Position numbers and translations under genes: made by a program. A stretch of 64,000 nucleotides of DNA. It comes from Deinococcus sp. YIM 134068. Lineage in GTDB: Bacteria > Deinococcota > Deinococci > Deinococcales > Deinococcaceae. Below the pieces are notes generated by a model, which worked only from the letters and a program-made list of their open reading frames with translations, was not told where the DNA came from and made no database searches. How positions within the stretch are numbered: the first letter of the stretch is position 1; every line of letters starts with the position of its first letter. Shown one piece after another: positions 1-11,561 of this stretch. The stretch covers positions 62,001-126,000 of the forward strand of contig NZ_JAZHPF010000003.1 of NCBI RefSeq assembly GCF_036543075.1, given 5' to 3'.

Positions 1-721
1 CCTTGTCCCCCAGCATCGCCGAGACGATGCCCGACACGCCGAGGGTATGGGTGGGTGCGCTCGGCAACGCTACCTCGCCGTCGCGCAGCACCGTCACCTC
101 GTCGCACAGGTCCATCACCTCCTGAAGGATGTGCGAGACGAAGACCACCGCGACAGACCGCTCCCGCAGCACCCGCAGCGCCGAGAGCAGCCGCGCGGAA
201 CTGCTCGCCTCCAGCGCCGAGGTCGGCTCGTCGAGCACGAGGACCTGCGGACTGGTGATCAGCGCGCGGGCGATCTCCACGAGTTGCCGCTCGGCGAGGC
301 TGAGGTCGGCCAGCGGCGCGTTCAGGTCAGGATTCAGGCCGAGGCTGTGCAGCACGGGCAGCGCGAGGCGGCGCATCTCGGGGCGGTCCACGAGCGGGCC
401 GCGCCGCCGCTCACGCATGGGGTAGAGGTTGCTCAGCACGTCCATGTCGGGAAAGAGGCTGAGTTCCTGCGACACCACCGCGACGCCGCTCCTGCCCGCC
501 TCGGCGGTGTTGTGAAAGCGGACCGCCCTGCCGTCGAGCCGCACCTCGCCCGCGTCGGGGCGCTCGGCCCCAGTCAGAATCTTGACGAGCGTGCTCTTGC
601 CCGCGCCGTTCTCGCCCAGCAGGGCGTGGACGCTGCCGGACCGGACGCGGAAGTCCACCCCTTTCAGGGCGTGCGTGCCGCCGTAGGACTTGCGAATACC
701 GATGGCCTCGAAGGTCGCCAT
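1..721 (-). CDS. Sugar ABC transporter ATP-binding protein (RbsA/MglA type), 3' end outside window
   Basis: ATPase of a carbohydrate importer, cytoplasmic. Only the first 240 residues are inside the window; the reading frame runs off the left edge. Visible are Walker A (GENGAGKST, residues 36-44), the ABC signature written as LSLAERQ, Walker B with LVLDEPTSALE, and the H-loop VSHIL. The LSLAERQ form and the start of a second half fit the double-domain RbsA/MglA/XylG family of about 500 residues. The start is ATG at 721, just downstream of the binding-protein gene (stop at 735), so the two are co-transcribed. A permease is expected to the left but is not visible. The sugar cannot be told from the sequence. 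Confidence 0.9.
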   Translation of the reverse strand, partial: MATFEAIGIRKSYGGTHALKGVDFRVRSGSVHALLGENGAGKSTLVKILTGAERPDAGEVRLDGRAVRFHNTAEAGRSGVAVVSQELSLFPDMDVLSNLYPMRERRRGPLVDRPEMRRLALPVLHSLGLNPDLNAPLADLSLAERQLVEIARALITSPQVLVLDEPTSALEASSSARLLSALRVLRERSVAVVFVSHILQEVMDLCDEVTVLRDGEVALPSAPTHTLGVSGIVSAMLGDK

Positions 722-734
722 AGTCGCCCCCGCC

Positions 735-1745
735 TTACTTGAGGTACGCGCCGGGGTTGGCGAGCTGCCGCCTGGCGACGGGCACAAGCGCCAGGGCACG
801 GGACGCCTCGGTTTTCTGACGGGCGAGCACCTTATCGATGTTGGCCCGCGTGACGACGAGGCCCCCCGTGTTCCAGAAGCCGGTCGGAATCTTCGCCCCG
901 CCCTGCGTCTGGCCGAGCAGGAGCTTCATGGCGACGTAGCCCTTGAGCCAGTGCTCCGGGGACACGAGCACGTCCACGTAGCCGTTCTTCACGGCCTCCA
1001 GCGCGGTGGGTTCGAGGTCGCAGCCGCCCACGAGGAACTTCCTGCCGAGCTGGCGCTGAATCAGGGCGAGCTGGCCGGGGTCGGAGTTGGTGGGGGAGAG
1101 GAAGGCCAGCGCGTCCGGGTTGGCCCGCACGATGCCGTTCCAGACGGTGAACACGTCCGACGGCGAGCCGGTCTGCCCACGGGTCTCCAGCGGGCCGACG
1201 ATGGTCACGTTGGGGCGCTCCTTCTTGATGACCTCGATCATGCCCTCCACGCGCGCCTCGATGGGCGGCACGCCGGGATTGCTCGTGCCGATGACGATCT
1301 TGCCCCGTGCGTTCGCGGGAATCTTTTTGAGAATCTCGCGCGCCACCTGCCGTCCCAGCTCCACGTTGTCGTTGCTGACGAACAGGTTCACGCCCGCGTT
1401 CCTGGGAGGAGGGGCGTCGATGGACACCACCGGGATGCCCGCGTCGGTGGCCGTCTTGATCGGGCGGAGGAACAGGTCGGGCGTCAGGGCCTGGAGTACG
1501 ATGCCCGATTTCGAGGTCTGGGCCGCCGACTGGAACATGGACACCACCTGCGAGGGGTTGGTGCCGTTCGGCGCGGTGGAGACCAGTTTGGTGCCCCGGC
1601 TTTCCTTGACGGCCTGCTTGACGCCCATCGCCATCTCCTGAAAGGCGGCGTTGGCCGTGTTCCAGTACACGAAGGCCACGTTGGCATTCTGCGCGGTGCT
1701 CACGCTCAGGGTCAGAGCGGCGGACAGCATCAGGAACTTACGCAT
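735..1745 (-). CDS. Sugar ABC transporter periplasmic substrate-binding protein
   Basis: Solute-binding protein of the RbsB-like Peripla_BP_4 family, 336 residues. A short signal peptide ends near SVSTAQ (residues 14-19), and the mature part opens with NVAFVYWNTANAAFQEM, typical of the first strand and helix of these two-lobe proteins. It captures a sugar outside the membrane and delivers it to the importer whose ATPase follows 13 nt downstream. The ATG at 1745 has a GGAGG site well spaced upstream. An AT-rich 14-mer related to one upstream of gap lies about 150 nt upstream of the start and may be a regulatory site. The ligand is not identifiable. Confidence 0.88.
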   Translation of the reverse strand: MRKFLMLSAALTLSVSTAQNANVAFVYWNTANAAFQEMAMGVKQAVKESRGTKLVSTAPNGTNPSQVVSMFQSAAQTSKSGIVLQALTPDLFLRPIKTATDAGIPVVSIDAPPPRNAGVNLFVSNDNVELGRQVAREILKKIPANARGKIVIGTSNPGVPPIEARVEGMIEVIKKERPNVTIVGPLETRGQTGSPSDVFTVWNGIVRANPDALAFLSPTNSDPGQLALIQRQLGRKFLVGGCDLEPTALEAVKNGYVDVLVSPEHWLKGYVAMKLLLGQTQGGAKIPTGFWNTGGLVVTRANIDKVLARQKTEASRALALVPVARRQLANPGAYLK

Positions 1746-1800
1746 GGTGAAACCTCCGGGAAGTGGGGAAGGGGGACGTGGGACGCGGTGTGTTGCCTTT

Positions 1801-1837
1801 TGCCGTTAGACGGTTCGACGGTTGGACCTTTAGACCC
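1801..1837. repeat. Intergenic repeat family A, copy 1 (partial)
   Basis: Made of GTTAGACGG / GTTCGACGG / GTTGGACC words, the same vocabulary as the longer copies near 4789, 19291 and 20544. It lies in the leader region of the sugar transporter operon. Confidence 0.55.
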
Positions 1838-1895
1838 ATCTCAAGCCTCCGACGCCTCGCTCCCCCGCCGCCGACAGCAGGAGAGAACGTTCTAT

Positions 1896-1909
1896 TTATT
1901 AATACAAGC
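1896..1909 (-). promoter_or_regulatory. AT-rich motif GCTTGTATTAATAA, copy 1
   Basis: A 14-mer that stands out in GC-rich DNA. It lies upstream of the sugar-binding protein gene and is oriented with it. Near-identical copies lie at 12876-12889 and 22959-22972. It may be an operator or a promoter element; the function is unknown. Confidence 0.4.
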
Positions 1910-2291
1910 GAAGTACAGCTCCTTTCCACCTCAGCAGCACAAGCAAGACCCGACGGCCTTGCCCACACCCCCCAGCTTCCGCCATCGCCCACGCTTCAAG
2001 CACACGGGCTCACGCACGGGCGATACAGGCGCGTCATCAGGAGGAGAGGTCTCAGTCCCTCGGCGGCACATCCACAGACACACCCGCCCTCCGCCGACGC
2101 ATAGCATGAGCACCGCATCTTGACCATCCCCCAGGCCGTCCCAGAGCCAGTCTGAGGTCCAGTCCGAGATCCGGCGCATGACCGTGAGCGTGACGAGTTC
2201 CTCCGCACATCGCCGCTCTGTGCATCTTTCCCTACAAGCCGTCCAGCCCTACTGTTGAGTGCAGAGCCTCGCTTTCTGCCTAATTGCACTA

Positions 2292-2331
2292 GTAGCGATT
2301 GCCGCTAAGTGTCATTAGCGGCAATTGCTAC
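2292..2331. promoter_or_regulatory. dif-like inverted repeat at the recombinase promoter
   Basis: Two 17-nt arms (2292-2308 and 2315-2331) are reverse complements with one mismatch, around a 6-nt spacer GTGTCA. The inner 11+6+11 core has arms ATTGCCGCTAA and TTAGCGGCAAT. That is the geometry of a Xer recombination site, and the TAA-N6-TTA flanks of the spacer are shared with known dif sites. The right arm overlaps the TACACT -10 of the recombinase gene, so binding could also repress it. A plain repressor operator is the main alternative. Confidence 0.5.
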
Positions 2332-2334
2332 ACT
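2329..2334 (+). promoter_or_regulatory. -10 hexamer TACACT of the recombinase gene
   Basis: It lies 7 nt before the ATG at 2342, the leaderless spacing, and supports that start over the GTG at 2309. Confidence 0.6.
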
Positions 2335-2341
2335 GGACGGC

Positions 2342-3382
2342 ATGGGCACCGAACTCGTCCTCCACTCCCGCTGGGCCGCCCCCGAGAACCGCCGCCGGGA
2401 GGCACTCCGCGCCGCGCATGGGCAGGATGCGGCGACGCTGTGCGAGCTGCTCGACTATCACCTGCGGCTCAAGAGTCGCCGGGCTGGGGAGGTCAGCCCG
2501 GCCACGCTCCGGGCGTATACGCTCGCCGTGCGCGACTTCCTCGCGTTCGTCGGCCCCCCGGAGGCCCCACGGCACGCGCTGACGCAGCTCGACGCCGAGG
2601 CGATCGAGCGTTACCTGATCGGAGTGCGGGACCGGGGGCTGGAGCTGAGCAGCGTCCGCACCTATCTCTACGGGGTGCGGGCGCTGTTCCGGGCACTCGT
2701 GTGGGCGGGGGCACGGCGGGACGATCCGGCGCGCGACGTGCGGGCACCCCACGACGCGACGCCCGCCCACACGAAAAAACGCGCCGTGCCCCCGGCTCAG
2801 CTGGGGCGGCTTCTCGCGTTGCCCGTGGAGCGGCACGGCGAGGACGAGACCGGCCTGCGCGACCTCACGATCCTCACGCTCGGGGCCACGCTGGGGTTGC
2901 GGGCGGGCGAGATCGTGGGGCTGGATGTCGGCGACGTGGACCTGACGCTGGGGGAAGTTCATGTGCGGCGGGGCAAGGGGGGCAAGGCCCGGCGGGTGCC
3001 CGTCCCCAGGGCGGGCGCGGGGGTCCTCGCCCGGTGGCTGCGCTCCAGGGAGGCGCTGCGGGTCCGGGGGCAGGTCCGGGAGGACGAGCCGGCCCTCCTC
3101 GTCTCCTTCCGGCCCTCGCATTTCGGCACCCGGCTCAGCGTGCGGGGGCTGCGAGAGATCGTGAACGGCTACCTCGCCGGGGCCGGGTTGCCGCGCGACA
3201 TGTTCGGGGTGCATACGCTCCGGCGCACGGCGGGCACGCGGCTGTACCGGGCCACCCGCGACCTGCACGTCGTGGCGGACATCCTCGGACACGCCAACAT
3301 CGCCACGAGCGCCATCTACGCCAAGCTGGACACCGACATCCGGCGCGAGGCCCTCGAACGGGTCGAGGACACGGAGGGGTGA
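2342..3382 (+). CDS. Tyrosine recombinase, XerC/XerD type
   Basis: Site-specific recombinase of 346 residues acting on DNA. The N-terminal SAM-like core-binding domain covers roughly residues 28-125 and the catalytic domain residues 150-340. The catalytic set is complete: R187 (LRAGE), a lysine in the GKGGK turn (residues 211-215), H291 and R294 (HTLRR), H317 (LGHANI) and nucleophile Y326 (AIYAKLD). ATG 2342 is chosen because a -10 hexamer ends 7 nt before it; an in-frame GTG at 2309 would put the start inside the palindrome. The gene stands alone with a dif-like palindrome at its 5' end, as in single-recombinase systems such as XerS and XerH. Likely jobs are chromosome or plasmid dimer resolution; an element integrase is less likely because no phage or conjugation genes are nearby. 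Confidence 0.9.
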   Translation: MGTELVLHSRWAAPENRRREALRAAHGQDAATLCELLDYHLRLKSRRAGEVSPATLRAYTLAVRDFLAFVGPPEAPRHALTQLDAEAIERYLIGVRDRGLELSSVRTYLYGVRALFRALVWAGARRDDPARDVRAPHDATPAHTKKRAVPPAQLGRLLALPVERHGEDETGLRDLTILTLGATLGLRAGEIVGLDVGDVDLTLGEVHVRRGKGGKARRVPVPRAGAGVLARWLRSREALRVRGQVREDEPALLVSFRPSHFGTRLSVRGLREIVNGYLAGAGLPRDMFGVHTLRRTAGTRLYRATRDLHVVADILGHANIATSAIYAKLDTDIRREALERVEDTEG

Positions 3383-3395
3383 ACCGCGCCCCTTC

Positions 3396-4379
<984 letters not shown>

Positions 4380-4389
4380 TCGGCACTTA

Positions 4390-4395
4390 TTAGAC
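4390..4395 (+). promoter_or_regulatory. -10 hexamer TAGACT of the small lipoprotein gene
   Basis: It is followed by a leader with a CGGAGG ribosome site before ATG 4418. The same AT-rich patch read on the other strand contains TAATAA, a possible -10 for the lipid kinase. Confidence 0.45.
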
Positions 4396-4417
4396 TGCCC
4401 GCACGGAGGCTTTCGGT

Positions 4418-4786
4418 ATGGTGCGTTTCTTCGTTACTTCACTGTTGTTCGCAGGGGTCCTGGCGTCATGCGCGCCGCGCCAGCAGGCCGGGGCGGGCGT
4501 CACGGTCACGCCCGTCCTCGTCAAGCTCTCCGAACCCGCCCCGCGCGGCGGCGTCCTCACCGTCCAGGGCCGCTACCTCGGCGGCCCCTCCACGGGCCGC
4601 GTGCGGCTGGGAGCCGACGCCACGGGCGCGGGCGGCTACGTCTTCCCCCCTGCGGCGGTCCGGTCGTGGACCGACCAGGAGATCGTCCTGACCCTTCCCA
4701 GCGACGCGCCCGTGGGCGGCTCGTGGCTGTTCGTGGAGGTGGGCGGAAAGCTCTCGACGGGGCTGCCGTACAGCGTCAGGCCGTAG
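4418..4786 (+). CDS. Small lipoprotein with IPT/TIG-like domain
   Basis: 122 residues. The N-terminal signal ends in a lipobox LASC with the acylated cysteine at position 18, so the protein should be anchored to the envelope. Residues about 30-120 form a beta-rich stretch with the rhythm of an IPT/TIG immunoglobulin-like fold: [20 protein letters not shown], later [12 protein letters not shown], then [12 protein letters not shown]. Such folds usually bind other proteins or sugars. CGGAGG lies upstream of ATG 4418. It is a single gene bounded by a family A repeat just after the stop. The fold call rests on pattern only. Confidence 0.7.
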   Translation: MVRFFVTSLLFAGVLASCAPRQQAGAGVTVTPVLVKLSEPAPRGGVLTVQGRYLGGPSTGRVRLGADATGAGGYVFPPAAVRSWTDQEIVLTLPSDAPVGGSWLFVEVGGKLSTGLPYSVRP

Positions 4787-4788
4787 GG

Positions 4789-4863
4789 GGTCGAACCGTC
4801 TAAAGGTCGAACGGTCAAACGGCAGTCAGCAGTTAGACGGTTTGACCTCTAGACCGTTTGACG
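4789..4863. repeat. Intergenic repeat family A, copy 2
   Basis: It contains inverted GTCGAACCGTC...GACGGTTTGAC words and can fold into a long hairpin. It reads as the reverse complement of the copies at 19291 and 20544. It lies directly after the lipoprotein stop and before hisS, so it may act in transcript termination. Confidence 0.65.
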
Positions 4864-4938
4864 AGCGGACGCCGCTCCCGCGTCCCCTGCGCCCTATAAG
4901 TCGCTCCCTGCTGGAAACCGTCCGCTCCCCTCCCCTGC

Positions 4939-4944
4939 TACACT
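4939..4944 (+). promoter_or_regulatory. -10 hexamer TACACT of hisS
   Basis: It ends 10 nt before the hisS ATG, with no ribosome-binding site between, suggesting a leaderless or nearly leaderless mRNA. Confidence 0.5.
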
Positions 4945-4954
4945 CCCCTGCGTT

Positions 4955-6246
4955 ATGCCGCTCCAGCGCCCGAAGGGCACCCAGGACCATCTGCCGGAGG
5001 GTTCTCCCAAACTCGGTCTCGACGTGCGGGCGTCCGCCTTCGCCCATGTGGAGGACACGGCGCGGCGGGTGCTGGAACGCGCGGGGGCGAGTTTTATAAA
5101 CACACCACTGTTCGAGGAGGCGGAGGTCTACAAACGCGGCGTTGGCGGGAGCACGGATATCGTCCGCAAGGAGATGTTCACCGTCTATTACTTCGGCACG
5201 CACGGTGGGTACGTCCTGCGCCCGGAGGGCACCGCCGGAATCGTGCGCGCCTACCTCCAGAACGGCCTCAAGCAGTTGCCTGCTCCGTTGAAATTGTGGA
5301 CCCACGGGCCGATGTTCCGCGCTGAGAATGTCCATAAAGGCCGTGAGCGCCAGTTCCATCAGGTCGACTACGAGGTGCTGGGGTCCTCTGATCCCCTCGT
5401 GGACGCCGAGGCCATCTGGCTGATGTGGGAGGTCGTGCGCGCCCTGGGTCTGACGGGCGGGCGGATCAAGCTCGGCTCTATCGGCGACCCGGCGGACCGG
5501 GAGGGGTACAACGCCTACCTGCGCGAGGTCTTCACCCCACACCTGGACCGGCTCTCGGACGACAGCAGGGACCGACTGGAGCGCAACCCGATGCGGATTC
5601 TCGACTCCAAGAGCGGGGGCGATCAGGCGCTGATTCGTGAGTTGGAGGTCCGGCCCATGCTCGACTTCCTGGGGGACGAGGCCCGCGCGCACTTCGGGGC
5701 GGTGCAGAACTATCTGACGGCGTGGGGCGTGCCCTTCGACGTGGACCCCTCCATCGTGCGCGGGCTGGACTACTACCGCCGCACGGCATGGGAACTCCAC
5801 CACGAGGGCGTCGGCGCGAAGTCGGCGCTTGGCGGGGGCGGGCGCTACGACGGGCTGGCCGCGCAACTGGGGGGGCCGGAGGTGCCCGCCGTGGGATGGG
5901 CCTTCGGGATCGAGCGGCTGCTCCTCGCGCTGGAGGCGGAGGGGGTGGCGCTGCCGAGGGCGGGCGGCCCGCTGCTCTTCCTCGCCGCGATGGACGAGGA
6001 ACGGGTCGGGCTGGCGGCTCAGGTGGCCCTCGAAGCCAGAGCCGTCACCCGCGTGGAGTTCGCGTACCGGGCCATGAAGCCGGGCAGCGCCTTCCGGGAG
6101 GCCGACCGCCGGGGAGCGGCCCTCGCGGCGGTGATCGGCAGTGAGGAAGCGGCGCGCGGCGTATTGAACGTTAAGACGTTGGCGACCGGGGTTCAGCGTG
6201 AGGTGGCGCTGGCCGAACTCAGCGCCTTCTTGGAGTTGGAGCGAGC

Positions 6247-6250
<4 letters not shown>
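4955..6250 (+). CDS. hisS: Histidyl-tRNA synthetase
   Basis: Charges tRNA-His with histidine; class II synthetase, 431 residues, a normal length. The N-terminus [14 protein letters not shown] is the family's opening. Motif 2 is in [14 protein letters not shown], the histidine-A signature is [13 protein letters not shown], and motif 3 is in [14 protein letters not shown]. The C-terminal anticodon-binding domain follows from about residue 330. ATG 4955 is fixed by the conserved N-terminus. The stop overlaps the aspS start (ATGA), so the two are translationally coupled. Confidence 0.96.
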
Positions 6251-7980
<1,730 letters not shown>

Positions 7981-8008
7981 AGTTCCCTTAAACGTGGGTG
8001 CTGGGAAC

Positions 8009-8044
8009 GCAGAAGGCAGAGGACACTTGGTGCCAGCCTTCTGC
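8009..8044 (+). terminator. Hairpin after aspS
   Basis: GCAGAAGGC (8009-8017) pairs perfectly with GCCTTCTGC (8036-8044) 28 nt after the aspS stop, followed by ATGTTT. Probable terminator, with only a weak T-run. Confidence 0.5.
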
Positions 8045-8073
8045 ATGTTTCCATGAATTATTCGAGAAGTAAA

Positions 8074-8110
8074 TTCACAATCCTGTAGCTTGTGAATAAA
8101 TAATTTATCT
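8074..8110. promoter_or_regulatory. AT-rich palindromes upstream of the dipeptidase operon
   Basis: TTCACAA (8074-8080) and TTGTGAA (8090-8096) form an inverted repeat, followed at once by the palindrome TAAATAATTTA. They sit 35-70 nt before the -10 of the operon, where an operator or UP-like element would lie. Confidence 0.4.
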
Positions 8111-8144
8111 CCCTGTCGATCCTCGGAGTCTGTTCACTGGCCGC

Positions 8145-8150
8145 TACACT
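8145..8150 (+). promoter_or_regulatory. -10 hexamer TACACT of the dipeptidase operon
   Basis: It lies 6 nt before GTG 8157 with no ribosome-binding site. The leaderless pattern decides the start. Confidence 0.6.
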
Positions 8151-8156
8151 CCCGGC

Positions 8157-9160
8157 GTGACCTCCCCTCCCCTGCTGATCGACGGCCACCTCGACCTCGC
8201 CTACAACGCCGGGCTGGGGCGGGACCTGACGCTCGACCTGGGGGCGTTGCGGGCGGCGGACCCGGTGGCCGGGCAGACGGCGACGGTGACGTTCGGGGAG
8301 CTGAGGGCGGCGGGGACGCGGGTGTGCTTCGGGACCCTCTTCGCGCTGCCGCGCACGCCGGGGAGTCCGGGCGGGTACACGGATCACGCGGGGGCGCGCG
8401 GGCAGGCTTTGGCCCAGCTCGACCGGTACCGCCGCTGGGAGGACGGCGGCCTTGTGCGGCTTCTGCGGACCGGGCGGGAGGTGGAGGCCCACCTCGCCGG
8501 GCCGGAGGGGGCGCTGGGGGTCGTGCTGCTGATGGAGGGGGCGGACCCGGTGCGGGACGCGGACGACCTGGGGTTCTGGGTGGAGGCGGGCGTGCGGGTG
8601 ATCGGCCCGGCGTGGGGGCGCACGCGCTACGCGGGGGGCACGGACGCACCGGGGGGATTGACGGACGCGGGGCGCGACCTCGTGACGGCGATGCGGGGGC
8701 TGGGGGTGGCGCTCGACGCCTCACACCTCGACGACGCCGCGTTCTGGGAGGCGCTGGACCTGGGCGGGCGGGTCGTGGCGACCCACGCGAACAGCCGCGC
8801 GCTGGTGCCCGGCAACCGGCACCTGACCGATGAGATGGCGCGGGCGGTCGCGGGGCGGGGCGGGGTGATCGGGCTGGTGTTCCTGAGCACCTTCCTGCGG
8901 GCGGGGTGGGAGGTCGGGCAGGCGCGGGTGCCGCGGTCCGAGGTCGCGGCCCACGCACGGCACTACGCGGGGCTGGTCGGCTGGGAACACGTCGGGCTGG
9001 GGACCGATCTGGACGGCGGGTTCGGGCGGGAGAAGGTGCCGGAGGGGGTGGAGCGGTACCGGGACGTGCTGGGCGTGCTGGACGTCCTCCCCGCCGAACA
9101 CCGGGTGGCGGTGGCGGGGGAGAACTGGCGGCGGTGGCTGACACGGTATCTTGGGGAGCG

Positions 9161-9164
<4 letters not shown>
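8157..9164 (+). CDS. Membrane dipeptidase (peptidase M19, renal dipeptidase family)
   Basis: Zinc dipeptidase of 335 residues; the family cleaves dipeptides, including those with a D-residue at the C-terminal side. The metal-site landmarks are present: DGHLDLAYN (residues 8-16), the bridging glutamate region LMEGADPV, THANSR, and the late LGTDLDGGFG. There is no signal peptide, so it should be cytoplasmic. It heads an operon in which the next genes encode an NlpC/P60 peptidase and an enolase-superfamily dipeptide epimerase, which fits turnover of cell-wall peptides. The next start overlaps this stop (ATGA at 9161). Confidence 0.88.
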
Positions 9165-10050
<886 letters not shown>

Positions 10051-10054
<4 letters not shown>

Positions 10055-11070
10055 GCGTGACGTGGGAGACGCTGGAGCTGCACACGGCCCGGCCCTTCGG
10101 GATCGCGCGCTGGACGCACAGCACGTACCCGCGCACCTTCGTGACCTTCGGGCGGGACGGGGTGGTGGGCCGGGGCGAGGCCGCGCCGAACGCCTTTTAC
10201 GGGGAGACGGGCGGGACGGTGGCGGCGGTGCTGCCCCTCCTGGCGGACGCGCTGACGGACGGGTGGGACTGGGACGGCCTGCATGACCGGCTCACGGCGC
10301 GGATGCCGTCGGGCCACCCCTCGGTGAAGTGCGCGCTGGAGATGGCGGCGCTGGAGTGGTCGGCGCGGGCGGCGGGCGTCCCCGTGTGGCGGCTGCTGGG
10401 CCTCGCCCCCACCCCGCTGCCCGAGAGCAGCTACACGGTGAGTCTCGGTCCGCTGGAGGACATGAGGGCCGGGGCGCGTGAGGCGGTCTCGCGCGGGCAC
10501 GGGGTCCTGAAGGTCAAGCTCGGCACGGGGCGGGACGAGGCCATCGTGGAGGCGCTGCGGGCGGAGGCCCCCGGTGTCCGGCTGCGGGTGGACGCCAACG
10601 CGGCCTGGGACCGGGCGGGCGCGCGGCGGATGCTGGACGTGCTGGACGCCGCCCGTGTGGAGCTGGTGGAGCAGCCCCTCGCGGCGGGCGACCTGGAGGG
10701 GCACGCCGCGCTCCGGCGCGTGAGCCGCCTGCCCCTCGTGGCCGACGAGAGCCTGCATCATGTCTCGGACGTGCCCAGGCTGGCGGGGGCCTTTGACGGG
10801 GTGAACCTCAAGCTCGCCAAACTGGGGGGGCCGCTCCGTGCCCTCACCGCGTTGCGGCTGGCCCGTGCCCACGGCCTTCAGGTGATGCTGGGCTGCATGA
10901 TCGAGAGTTCGCTGGGCATCGCGGCGGCGGCGCACCTCGCGGGGCTGGCGGACTGGGCTGATCTGGACGGGGCGCTCCTGCTCGCGGACGACCCCTTCAC
11001 GGGCTTGCAGTGGGAGGCGGGGCGGCTCTCGCGTCCAACCGGGGTGGGCTGGGGGGTGGAGCGGGCGTGA
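10051..11070 (+). CDS. Dipeptide epimerase (L-Ala-D/L-Glu epimerase-like, enolase superfamily)
   Basis: 339 residues. An N-terminal capping domain is followed by the barrel of the muconate-lactonising subgroup. Catalytic features: KVKLG with the K-x-K pair, metal ligands in VDANAAW (D), VEQPL (E) and VADES (D), and the second lysine in NLKLAKLGG. Together with the flanking M19 dipeptidase and NlpC/P60 enzyme the best guess is L-Ala-D-Glu epimerase, which turns a murein dipeptide into an all-L peptide. The neighbours match the Bacillus ykf logic. GTG 10051 overlaps the previous TGA. Other dipeptide specificities are possible. Confidence 0.83.
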
Positions 11071-11561
11071 CGGAGGACGAGTTGATCATGGCGACCAGGG
11101 ACCGATTGGCGGGTCCGCCCTCCCCCATTTGGGAGGCGCGGGACCCCCGGCCACCCGTGACTGCCGAGGAGTGGTCCACCTTCGAGGCGGCGGTCGGCCT
11201 GCCGCTCCCACCTCTCTTGCGCCGGGTCTATATGGAGATCGGGGATGGGGGGTGGGGACCGTGGGCGGGGTTGTGTCCGCTGGGCGTGCGTGGGGATGAG
11301 GACGAACCGTGGTTCAGCGTGCTGGGGCAGTGGGAGGGGGGCATCGAGGCTAGGGATGCAGTCGAGGCGGAGGATGAAAGCTACCTGCTGTACTTCTGTA
11401 ACGGGGGATGCGTCGTGTTCAGCGTCTTCGATACGACCACGGGCCGCGTCGGGCTTCGTGACGGCGAGGAGCCGATCCTCTGGCAGGCCGACTCCCTCCA
11501 CGACTGGTTCGAGCGGTGGCTGGTGGGCGAACACGTGATGTCCTTTGGGAACCCCGCGTGA
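11067..11561 (+). CDS. SMI1/KNR4 (SUKH) family protein
   Basis: 164 residues from GTG 11067. The central pattern fits the SUKH superfamily: PVTAEEWSTFEAAVGLPLPPLLRRVYMEIGDGGWGP is the N-terminal helix-strand with the typical LP...LR..Y...GDGG, followed by acidic, Trp-rich strands and a C-terminal helix. In other bacteria SUKH proteins are immunity proteins against toxic nucleases; no toxin gene is adjacent here. It overlaps both neighbours by 4 nt, so it is expressed with the murein-peptide genes. An internal ATG at 11088 is an alternative start. The role is unknown. Confidence 0.75.
   Translation: MTEDELIMATRDRLAGPPSPIWEARDPRPPVTAEEWSTFEAAVGLPLPPLLRRVYMEIGDGGWGPWAGLCPLGVRGDEDEPWFSVLGQWEGGIEARDAVEAEDESYLLYFCNGGCVVFSVFDTTTGRVGLRDGEEPILWQADSLHDWFERWLVGEHVMSFGNPA

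Larger units (their letters stand above)
1746..2291. other. Long intergenic region before the recombinase
   Basis: About 540 nt with no convincing gene. It holds a family A repeat (1801-1837), the AT-rich 14-mer (1896-1909) and presumably the promoter of the leftward sugar transporter operon. I see nothing else in the right half up to the palindrome at 2292. Confidence 0.5.

Noticed and set aside
2309..2341. GTG 2309 as start of the recombinase
   Set aside because: It would begin inside the spacer of the palindrome and upstream of the -10 hexamer that fits ATG 2342.
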